Below are positions 7,121-14,488 of a stretch of DNA of 15,241 nt, piece by piece. Positions within the stretch are counted from its first letter, which is position 1; every line of letters begins with the position of its first letter. Both the position numbers and the translations under genes were made by a program. The stretch is from NCBI GenBank assembly GCA_007132365.1, contig SLOS01000295.1, positions 1 to 15,241 on the forward strand, read 5' to 3'. The DNA comes from Bacteroidales bacterium. Lineage in GTDB: Bacteria; Bacteroidota; Bacteroidia; Bacteroidales; PUMT01. The notes beneath the pieces were generated by a model that worked only from the letters and a program-made list of their open reading frames with translations, was not told the origin of the DNA and made no database searches.

Positions 7121-10100
7121 TTAGGATTCCAGACCAGCATGGGCTTCACTCATCGCGTTTTCAACCAAAAAATGCAGCCGGTTAAATATGTTTGCCTCAC
7201 TCATCCCGTTGTCAAAATCAATAAAAAGGATATTCATGGAGGGAAACAGCTGGCGAACGCGTTTCTCAATACCTTTTGAAACTATATGATTTGCTATGCA
7301 CCCGAATGGCTGCAGGCTGACAACATTGTTGATACCCCTGGAGGCAAAGCAGGCAAACTCTGCCGGTATGCGCCATCCTTCACCGAACTGGGCATTCAGG
7401 TTGATGATTTTCGATGCTTTGGCGGCATCTTCATGGGGATTACCAACCGGATGATGATAGGGAAAACTGCTGACCTTCGACTCCATCTTCCTGATGATGC
7501 CGTACATGTATTTTTCGGCTAATTTCATCACGGGCCCTGGGATGCTCCTTTTGCATATTTTACCCGATACACGGGCCCTGTAGTTGGGAAATGCATCGGT
7601 AAAGAAATCGCTCAGCGCCGGTACATGAGGCTCTAAACCATGGTCAATGAGCCAGTTTATTATGTTTTTATTCCCATAGTTGTTGTACTTCACATAGATT
7701 TCGCCCACTATTCCTATTGACGGCAGGGGCTTCAGGTTGTTTATCTCTTTGAATTCACGGGCAGCCTGCCAGGCAAGGATATATAATTGCTCCGGTTCAT
7801 TATCAATCAGTGTCCGGATACCAAGGTCAATATATTTTCGTTTCAATTTTCCGGCGGCACCCTTCACAACCTCGCGCGGTGCGGTGGAGTAATACATACG
7901 GGAAAGGCAATCGGCATAAGCCAGACATGTAATTACAGTTCCTGACAATTTACGCCAATTAATTTTAAAACCCGGTTGTGAGTTGATTGTCCCCCCCCCG
8001 ATTGATACGGATATCACGGGAATATTGCTGAAACCTGCTGCAACCATGGCTTCCTTAAGCAGTGTAATGTAATTGGTGGCACGGCACTGACCACCGGTCT
8101 GGGTTATTCCCAGTGCTATTTCATCGTGATTGCAGGAACCCTCTGACAATGCTTTCATAAAATCTCCCACCACCAACGTTGCAGGGTAACATATTTCATT
8201 ATTGGAGTATTTCAGGCCGTATTCTGCTGAAAGCTCATCGCTGGGGGGCAGGTTTTCCGCTTTTAACCCGGCAAGATTAAAAAGAGGGGGAAGGAATGGA
8301 GAATAGAAATCGGCAAACCATGGAATCAATATCTTGCGGGTCCGGTCTTTTTTTTGAAACGGCACCGTGTGAATTGCAGGCTTTTCATTCTCCTTTCCAG
8401 ATTTATGGTTAAACAGGAGGCTTTCAATAAGAGAACGGATACGTAACCGGGTGGAACCGATATTGTTTATGTCGTCAATTTTCAAAAAGGTAGCGTTTTT
8501 GCCTTTTCTGCGGAGTATCCGGGAAATTTCATCCATAAAAAACGCGTCAGGCCCGCATCCAAAAGAGGTGAGCTGGATGTAATGCACGTTGGCGGGTGCG
8601 GCGGAAGCCCAGATAGCCGACTTAATAATCCGGTTTGTAAAAGCCCACTGCATTATGTTCTGAATATCTGCGGTAACAGTTTTATCTTCGTGAATAACAT
8701 TTTCTGTAATTACATCCACTCCAAAACCGGCAATCATATCAGCTATTTTATGCTGGATAAGCGGGTCGGTGTGATAGGGGTGACCGGCAAGCAATATCAC
8801 CAGCCTGTTTTCACGGATGGCCCGGTCAGTGACCTCCCTGCAATAACCAGCCACCAGTTTCTGGTAGCCGGCCTGGGCTTCCAGTGCCTTGTCGAAGGCA
8901 TGGCGTATTTTCCGGACACTGATATCCGGAAGTATGGATTTCAGATATTCTGTACAGCTTTTTCTGGCCAGGCTTTTGTCATTCAGGGTAAAACATGGTG
9001 CATCGAATTGTACAGCATACTTATGGGCGGGATTAATGGCGCTTCTGATAACTTCACTGTAGCCGGTTACAATCGGGCAGTTATAACTGTTTGAATATTG
9101 TTCATCCTCCTTATCCTCATACACCACAAAGGGCATGAAAATACGGTCAACACCCTTTTCTGCAAGGTCAATCACGTGACCGTTTGCCAGTTTGGCAGGA
9201 AAACAGATATTGTCTGACATAACCGTACCAATGCCTTTTTCATACATCTTCATGGTTGAGGCGCCGGAAAGAACTACTTTGATACCGCAGGAAGTGAACA
9301 GGGCATGCCAGAAGGGGTAGTCTTCGTAAATGCCCAGGGCGCGGGGTATACCAATGGTCAGCGCATGCTTTTTCTGATGGTTGTTTACAACCGGGTTTCC
9401 GTTATTTCCGTGATCAAAGTTTTCAGGATTGCCATGTTCCGGTTCCGGGTTGTTGCGGTGCTCAAATAGAAGGTTGTATTTCTTCCTGCAGATGTTTTCT
9501 GCTATCCTGTTTTTTTTGCCACCATTACTGAATATTTTTTCGCATTTATTGCCGGCATAATGGTGTTTGCCATTTTTCATCTCAAACCGTGTCACGGTAC
9601 ATTGATTCTCGCATCCCTTGCAGATGCAGCTCTTTTGAATATGACCGGAGGCTTTGACCAAACCGGCCAGATCAACCGGATCGTCTTTTCTATTCAGTTG
9701 TTTCTTCCGAGCATGCAGAGCTGCTCCGTACGCCCCCATCATTTCAGGATAGTCGGTAATCATTACCTCTTTCCCTGTCTCCAGTTCCAATGCCCTGATA
9801 ACAGCAGGGTTACGGAATGTACCCCCCTGAACCATGATATGATCTCCGAGCTCGCTGATGTCTTTAATTTTCAATACTTTGTTAAGACAGTTTTTAATAA
9901 CGGAGTATCCGAGTCCGGCAGAAATATCGCCTATCGAAGCCCCCTCACGCAGCGACTGTTTAACCTTTGAGTTCATAAATACGGTGCAGCGGGTGCCCAG
10001 GTCACAGGGCGCATCTGATCTGCATGCCAGCCCGGCAAAACTTGCTGCTGAATGATTCAGGGTGTGGGCAAAGGTTTCTATAAATGAACCGCAACCTGAT

Positions 10101-11461
10101 GAACATGCTTCATTGATCTCTATTCTGGCAATGGAATGGTTTTCAACAAACACGGCTTTCATATCCTGCCCGCCTATATCAAGGATGAAAGATATTTGGG
10201 GATTGATGGTCACGGCTGCCGTGTAATGTGCAACGGTCTCCACCAGACCGTAATTCAGATTAAAAGCATCTTTGATAAGGTCTTCGCCGTAGCCGGTGAC
10301 ACAACTCCCTGCCACGACTACTTTTTTTCCTGCTTCTTCTGCTTTTTTCTCCAGCTTTTGTAATCCTTTGGTTACTGTTATAAGAGGAGTGCCCTGGTTT
10401 TTTTCATAGAAGTTGAATATCATCTTCCCCCGGTTGTCAAGAAGGATAATTTTAGTGGCGGTAGATCCACTGTCAATGCCAAGATAACATCTGCCGGTAT
10501 AAGCCTGATTTAACTCAATCCGGGGAAGCTGGTTCTTCTTTTTTTCCCTGTTCCATCTGACAAACCCGGTTTCATCACGGAACAGGGGTTTAAGCGGGTG
10601 CGATTCCCTGTGTTGTTTTGTTCTGCAAGTCTGGCTGAAAATGGAGATGATACCGGGTACAGAGTTTTCCACTCCTTTGGATGAGGCAGCAATGGCTGCT
10701 CCCCATGCGGGAATTAATTCGGGATTATCTGGTAAAACCACCTGGTTCTCCTTAAGTCCGGCAACTTTCGAGAAGATTTGCTTCAGTACGGGGATATGGG
10801 CAAAGGGCCCTCCACACAACAATACTGGAGGTTCGAGTCCGCAGCCCCTGGAGAGAGTGGTTATAACCTGCATGCTGACAGCGTGAAAAACCGAAGCTGC
10901 AATATCTTCAAGGCTTACATTCCTGCTGAGCAGATTCTGGATATCGGTCCTGGAAAAAACACCGCAGCGGGAAGCGATAGGATAAATGGTGGTAGCATCA
11001 AGTGCAAGCATGTTTAATTCACTCACGTTTTTGGCCAGCAGCGAAGCCATCTGATCTATAAATGAACCTGTTCCTCCGGCACAGCTGCCATTCATGCGCA
11101 TATCGGGCATTTTACCCTTACGGAAAAAGATCATTTTAGCATCCTCACCTCCAATATCAACCAGGGTCTTAATGTCGGGAAATTTTATCAATGCCAGCCT
11201 GGAGGATGCCACCACTTCCTGAAGGAAAGGAAGGTTTAGACGCTCTGAAATTCCCATGCCTGCCGATCCGGTAATCAAAAAGCGAACCCTTCTGTTGCTG
11301 AATTCCGATTTCAGGCAACCGAGCATTTCCAGTCCCGCCCCGGTAATATCGGCAAAATGCCGCCGGTAATCCTTGTAGATTATTTCATGGTTATTATCGG
11401 TTGCCACTACTTTTATGGTAGTTGAACCTGCATCAAGACCTATATTGATTATCCCGTCCAT
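7121..11461 (-). CDS. Giant acyl-CoA dehydratase activase fusion (two ASKHA ATPase domains + DUF2229/HgdB-like region)
   Basis: This 1446-residue protein belongs to the CoA-substrate-specific activase family (BcrAD/BadFG/HgdC). ASKHA domain 1 (about 4-260) starts GLDAGSTTIKV and has cluster cysteines C127 (GSCAGGTGSF) and C166 (SRCGVF). ASKHA domain 2 (about 325-585) starts GIDSGSTATKI and has C453 (EACSSGCGSF) and C492 (TRCTVF). In known activases such cysteine pairs hold a [4Fe-4S] cluster bridging a dimer. Next come a cysteine-rich module (C612, C614, C617, C621, C640), an Asn/His/Pro-rich linker (about 665-697), a DUF2229-like region (from about 700; C753, C795) and an HgdB/double-cubane-like part with FGCGPDAFF, TGGQCRATNY and LQPFGCIANH. 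The family couples ATP hydrolysis to low-potential electron transfer. The exact substrate of these full-length fusions is unknown. The length is normal for them. No separate dehydratase subunits lie nearby. Confidence 0.92.
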   Translation of the reverse strand: MDGIINIGLDAGSTTIKVVATDNNHEIIYKDYRRHFADITGAGLEMLGCLKSEFSNRRVRFLITGSAGMGISERLNLPFLQEVVASSRLALIKFPDIKTLVDIGGEDAKMIFFRKGKMPDMRMNGSCAGGTGSFIDQMASLLAKNVSELNMLALDATTIYPIASRCGVFSRTDIQNLLSRNVSLEDIAASVFHAVSMQVITTLSRGCGLEPPVLLCGGPFAHIPVLKQIFSKVAGLKENQVVLPDNPELIPAWGAAIAASSKGVENSVPGIISIFSQTCRTKQHRESHPLKPLFRDETGFVRWNREKKKNQLPRIELNQAYTGRCYLGIDSGSTATKIILLDNRGKMIFNFYEKNQGTPLITVTKGLQKLEKKAEEAGKKVVVAGSCVTGYGEDLIKDAFNLNYGLVETVAHYTAAVTINPQISFILDIGGQDMKAVFVENHSIARIEINEACSSGCGSFIETFAHTLNHSAASFAGLACRSDAPCDLGTRCTVFMNSKVKQSLREGASIGDISAGLGYSVIKNCLNKVLKIKDISELGDHIMVQGGTFRNPAVIRALELETGKEVMITDYPEMMGAYGAALHARKKQLNRKDDPVDLAGLVKASGHIQKSCICKGCENQCTVTRFEMKNGKHHYAGNKCEKIFSNGGKKNRIAENICRKKYNLLFEHRNNPEPEHGNPENFDHGNNGNPVVNNHQKKHALTIGIPRALGIYEDYPFWHALFTSCGIKVVLSGASTMKMYEKGIGTVMSDNICFPAKLANGHVIDLAEKGVDRIFMPFVVYEDKEDEQYSNSYNCPIVTGYSEVIRSAINPAHKYAVQFDAPCFTLNDKSLARKSCTEYLKSILPDISVRKIRHAFDKALEAQAGYQKLVAGYCREVTDRAIRENRLVILLAGHPYHTDPLIQHKIADMIAGFGVDVITENVIHEDKTVTADIQNIMQWAFTNRIIKSAIWASAAPANVHYIQLTSFGCGPDAFFMDEISRILRRKGKNATFLKIDDINNIGSTRLRIRSLIESLLFNHKSGKENEKPAIHTVPFQKKDRTRKILIPWFADFYSPFLPPLFNLAGLKAENLPPSDELSAEYGLKYSNNEICYPATLVVGDFMKALSEGSCNHDEIALGITQTGGQCRATNYITLLKEAMVAAGFSNIPVISVSIGGGTINSQPGFKINWRKLSGTVITCLAYADCLSRMYYSTAPREVVKGAAGKLKRKYIDLGIRTLIDNEPEQLYILAWQAAREFKEINNLKPLPSIGIVGEIYVKYNNYGNKNIINWLIDHGLEPHVPALSDFFTDAFPNYRARVSGKICKRSIPGPVMKLAEKYMYGIIRKMESKVSSFPYHHPVGNPHEDAAKASKIINLNAQFGEGWRIPAEFACFASRGINNVVSLQPFGCIANHIVSKGIEKRVRQLFPSMNILFIDFDNGMSEANIFNRLHFLVENAMSEAHAGLES

Positions 11462-11503
11462 GAATCCGTTATTGTTGATACCAAAAGGTAATTAATAATA
11501 TTT

Positions 11504-11527
11504 ATGCATTCAAATATTTTCATGCAT
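11504..11527. repeat. 24-bp near-perfect palindrome, candidate operator
   Basis: ATGCAT at 11504-11509 and ATGCAT at 11522-11527 flank an A/T core. The two 12-bp halves pair at 10 of 12 positions (ATGCATnnAAAT / ATTTnnATGCAT). It lies 42 bp upstream of the activase start and about 120 bp upstream of the regulator start, a suitable place for a regulator controlling one or both genes. No factor can be named. Confidence 0.4.
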
Positions 11528-11619
11528 TTTTAAAAATTTTTTGATAATTTAATTCCTGATTTATTATTTTTTGATACTTAATTGCATTTGAAAGTGTGTT
11601 GAACTATTTTTGAGGTCCC

Positions 11620-11639
11620 CCTGTTAATTAAAAAACAGG
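11620..11639 (+). repeat. Short inverted repeat in the response-regulator leader
   Basis: CCTGTT (11620-11625) and AACAGG (11634-11639) form a 6-bp stem around an 8-base A/T loop. The right arm supplies ACAGG, a possible weak ribosome-binding sequence about 7 bases before the ATG at 11647, so the hairpin could mask it. It is a short structure and may be incidental. Confidence 0.3.
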
Positions 11640-11646
11640 TTAAAAA

Positions 11647-13017
11647 ATGTCAAAAGGAAACATACTGATTGTAGACGACAGCAGGAATGTGCTGGTTGCT
11701 CTTGAGATGTTGCTTTCGCAGGAATTTGAGAAGGTAAGCTCAATCTCATCACCCAACAGGCTGATCTCAGAGCTGCGGCAGAACCCCTACAACCTGGTTC
11801 TGCTGGATATGAATTTCAAGTCCGGAGCCAACACCGGAAATGAGGGCATTTACTGGCTCAATCGCATCAGGGAAGACAACCCCGACATCTCGGTGGTGCT
11901 GATGACCGCCTACGGCGATGTAGAACTGGCAGTCCGCGCACTGAAGGCCGGTGCGACAGATTTCGTGCTCAAGCCGTGGGACAACACCAGGCTCCTGACA
12001 ACTGTCCGTTCCGCCGTTGAACTTAACCTCTCCAAAAGAGAGATAAAAAATCTCCGGCAAAAGGAGAGGGAGCTCAAGACCAGCATGAACCGGTACGACA
12101 AGGAGATAATAGGCTCTTCCGTGCCGATGACCACCGTGCTCAGGACAGTTGATAAAGTGGCCGCTACCGATACCAACGTGCTGATAACCGGGGATAACGG
12201 GACAGGCAAGGAGCTGATCGCACGCCGGTTGCACCGGCTGTCGGGCCGCAGCCAGGAGCTGATGGTTTCGGTTGACATGGGTGCGGTATCCGAAACACTC
12301 TTCGAAAGTGAGCTGTTCGGTCACGTAAAGGGAGCATTCACCGATGCACGGGAGAACCGGACAGGCAAGTTTGAGCTGGCGGATAATGGCACCCTCTTCC
12401 TTGACGAGATTTCCAACCTGCCGCTCAACCTCCAGCCCAAGCTGCTTGCTGCACTCCAGAACAGGGTGATAACCCCCGTAGGTTCCAACCAGGCCATACC
12501 CGTTAATATCCGCCTGATATGTGCCACCAACCGCAACCCCGACAAGATGGTTGCACAGGGCCTTTTCAGGGAGGACCTCCTCTACAGGATCAATACAATC
12601 AGGATAGAAGTACCCCCGCTAAGGGCAAGGACAGACGACATACCGGTGCTGGCTTCCTGTTTCCTCGAAAAGTACTCTGAAAAGTACGGGAAAAAGCCAA
12701 TTGAGATCACGGGACAGGCAATGGAACGTATGCTGCAGCACAACTGGCCCGGGAATGTAAGGGAACTCGAACACACCATCGAGAAGGCAGTGATACTGAA
12801 CGAAACGGGAAAGCTGTACCCCGGGGATATCATTCCGGTGACTCGTTCCGGACATGCGCCCGAACATGACGGAAGCCTCAACCTCGGGCAGATGGAGAAG
12901 AGGATGATACTGTCGGCGTTAGGGAAATTCCCCGGCAATATAAAGGCGGCAGCCGGAGAACTTGGCATCACAAGGCAGACACTTTACAACAAGCTGCAAA
13001 AATACGGCATAGGATGA
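11647..13017 (+). CDS. Sigma-54-dependent response regulator (NtrC family)
   Basis: The 456-residue cytoplasmic transcription activator has three parts. The receiver domain (1-about 125) has acidic D10/D11, phosphorylation site D54, T87 and K109, with a short extra loop after D54. The AAA+ domain (about 153-385) has a Walker A variant GDNGTGKE (182-189), a sigma-54 contact loop GAFTDA (229-234) in place of the usual GAFTGA, Walker B TLFLDE (249-254), and sensor/arginine regions ATNRNPDK and REDLLYRI. The C-terminal Fis-type helix-turn-helix (about 431-456) contains ITRQTLYNKLQKYGIG. Phosphorylation should drive oligomerisation and open-complex formation by RpoN holoenzyme. The kinase gene follows after 33 bp. 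The likeliest target in view is the ABC operon, which has a sigma-54-like promoter and tandem dyads upstream. GAFTDA is, from memory, common in this Bacteroidota subfamily. Confidence 0.95.
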   Translation: MSKGNILIVDDSRNVLVALEMLLSQEFEKVSSISSPNRLISELRQNPYNLVLLDMNFKSGANTGNEGIYWLNRIREDNPDISVVLMTAYGDVELAVRALKAGATDFVLKPWDNTRLLTTVRSAVELNLSKREIKNLRQKERELKTSMNRYDKEIIGSSVPMTTVLRTVDKVAATDTNVLITGDNGTGKELIARRLHRLSGRSQELMVSVDMGAVSETLFESELFGHVKGAFTDARENRTGKFELADNGTLFLDEISNLPLNLQPKLLAALQNRVITPVGSNQAIPVNIRLICATNRNPDKMVAQGLFREDLLYRINTIRIEVPPLRARTDDIPVLASCFLEKYSEKYGKKPIEITGQAMERMLQHNWPGNVRELEHTIEKAVILNETGKLYPGDIIPVTRSGHAPEHDGSLNLGQMEKRMILSALGKFPGNIKAAAGELGITRQTLYNKLQKYGIG

Positions 13018-13050
13018 ACCGTCCAGGAAAATCTGCATAAATATACACTT

Positions 13051-14403
13051 ATGACAAGGTCATTTAATACCAATATCATTGCCAGGATAACCGTGCTGGT
13101 GATTGCCGGTATGGCAACAGGATGGTCGGTTGCCGCAGGTGCGCCACCAGAAATGATCATTACAGCCTTTGTCATACTGGTTGCAGCGGCAGTAACCCTT
13201 GCCTGGTACATAAACAGCGTAAACAGGATGATCAACTACTTTTTCGAGGCGGTGCGGAATGATGATCACGGACTGGTTTTTGGGCACGGCCAGGGTGACC
13301 CGCTGGTAAACAGGCTGGCTGAGAACCTTGAAAGGATAAACGGGCATATCAGGCAGATAAAAGTCGAAAACCTCCGGCAGGAGCAGTATTTCGCCGCGCT
13401 GACAGAGCACATCGGCACCGGCATACTCTCGTTCAACAGCGAAGGCTTTGTTATCCATGCCAACAGCAGCCTGAAGAAATTACTGGACATGAAACAGTTC
13501 AGCCATATCAGGCAGCTTGAGAAGATAGACGGAAAGCTCGCTTCCGCCGTAAGGCATATAGGATATGATGATGAGAAGCTGATAACGATCAACTCAAAGG
13601 AGGGGACTCTTACCCTTCTGGTAAGGTCCACCCTCTTCAAAAGCATGGAGCAGCCCCTTACGCTGGTGTCTATGCAGGATATCAGGAAAGAGCTCGACGA
13701 GAAAGAGCTCGACTCCTGGCTGAAACTTATAAGGGTGCTCACACACGAGATAATGAACTCGATCGCCCCTGTAACCTCCCTCTCCGGAAACCTTTGCAGC
13801 TACTATATCAAAGAAGGCGAAGCCATTCCGGCAGGGGAGGTGACCGAAAAGATGGTGCAGAACACCATCAGGGGACTGAAGGTGATAAATGAGCAGGGGA
13901 GCGGACTGATACGGTTTGTAGAGACCTACAGGAAGCTGACCCGGCTGCCCGAGCCGGTCAGGTCGGCCGTCCGGATAGGCGAGATGGTTGAAAATACGGT
14001 GATGCTTTACCGGCAGGAGCTGAAGGAAAAAAATATAAAAGTCACGTTAACGGTTGAAAACGGAGAAATGGAACTCAATATCGATGAGAAGCAGATCATG
14101 CAGGTTCTGATAAATCTCCTGAAAAATGCCGCTGAGGCACTTTCCGGCCGTCCCGGTGCGGAAATTGCCATACGGTGCGGCACAAACAAGGGGGGGCAGG
14201 CTGAGGTAATGGTGGCGGATAACGGCCCGGGCATCTCCCCCGAACTTATTGATGAGATATTCATCCCTTTCTTCACCACTAGAGAGAACGGCAGCGGTAT
14301 CGGACTGAGCCTGTCGCGCCAGATCATGAGACTGCACAACGGAAGTCTTAAAGTACGGTCCATCCCCGAAAGGGAAACGGTATTTACCATGACCTTCAAT
14401 TAG
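13051..14403 (+). CDS. NtrY-like sensor histidine kinase
   Basis: The 450-residue membrane kinase has two N-terminal TM helices (about 9-29 and 34-54) with almost no periplasmic loop between them. Then come a HAMP-like/coiled linker (about 55-108), a PAS-like domain (about 110-212), and a DHp helix with phospho-acceptor H232 in VLTHEIMNSIAPV. The HATPase domain has N-box residues N355/N359 (NLLKNAAEAL), G1 box DNGPGIS (390-396), an F-box-like FIPFFTT, and G2 box GSGIGLSLS. The lack of a periplasmic domain suggests it senses a membrane or cytoplasmic signal, the latter through the PAS region. It is co-directional with the response regulator, 33 bp downstream, and is almost certainly its partner. 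The start is ATG at 13051; the AGGAAAA sequence upstream is too distant to be a good ribosome-binding site. Confidence 0.94.
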   Translation: MTRSFNTNIIARITVLVIAGMATGWSVAAGAPPEMIITAFVILVAAAVTLAWYINSVNRMINYFFEAVRNDDHGLVFGHGQGDPLVNRLAENLERINGHIRQIKVENLRQEQYFAALTEHIGTGILSFNSEGFVIHANSSLKKLLDMKQFSHIRQLEKIDGKLASAVRHIGYDDEKLITINSKEGTLTLLVRSTLFKSMEQPLTLVSMQDIRKELDEKELDSWLKLIRVLTHEIMNSIAPVTSLSGNLCSYYIKEGEAIPAGEVTEKMVQNTIRGLKVINEQGSGLIRFVETYRKLTRLPEPVRSAVRIGEMVENTVMLYRQELKEKNIKVTLTVENGEMELNIDEKQIMQVLINLLKNAAEALSGRPGAEIAIRCGTNKGGQAEVMVADNGPGISPELIDEIFIPFFTTRENGSGIGLSLSRQIMRLHNGSLKVRSIPERETVFTMTFN

Positions 14404-14440
14404 CCGGCAGGGGTATGGGCCAGGCGCTTGCCGGAATTTT
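14404..14440 (+). terminator. Candidate intrinsic terminator after the kinase gene
   Basis: Immediately after the TAG stop, CCGGCAGG (14404-14411) pairs with CTTGCCGG (14427-14434): an 8-bp GC-rich stem with one G-T wobble and a 15-base loop, followed by AATTTT. The T tract is short. The position, between convergent genes, fits a terminator of the regulator-kinase transcript. Confidence 0.45.
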
Positions 14441-14488
14441 ATCACGGGTTGGATGTTACCGGAGTCTTACCCGGCAGGTTCTTCAGGG

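Larger units (their letters stand above)
11462..11646. promoter_or_regulatory. AT-rich divergent promoter region (activase / response regulator)
   Basis: This 185-bp gap separates two genes transcribed outward, so promoters for both must lie here. It is strongly AT-rich with runs of T and A. I see no sigma-54-like GG-N10-GC element on either strand, so both genes probably use a primary-type promoter. TTGCATTTG at 11582-11590 resembles the Bacteroidota -7 element (TAnnTTTG) for the plus strand, without a well-placed -33 TTG. The gap also holds a 24-bp dyad (11504-11527) and a small hairpin (11620-11639). Confidence 0.55.

Noticed and set aside
7069..7185. 38-codon plus-strand frame starting ATGAGAGCTATG downstream of the activase
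   Set aside because: More than half of it overlaps the activase coding region antisense, and it has neither a ribosome-binding site nor protein-like composition.
8582..9094. 170-codon plus-strand open frame inside the activase gene
   Set aside because: It is the mirror of an obviously coding minus-strand gene with strong family motifs; its product has the cysteine/glycine-rich, featureless look of antisense translation.
11767..12324. 185-codon minus-strand open frame inside the response-regulator gene
   Set aside because: It overlaps the receiver and AAA+ coding sequence entirely and encodes no recognisable domain; long antisense frames are expected in GC-richer coding DNA.
13266..13742. 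158-codon minus-strand frame inside the kinase gene, very rich in serine and phenylalanine
   Set aside because: The Ser/Phe/Leu bias is the typical antisense image of a Glu/Lys/Leu-rich helical coding strand.
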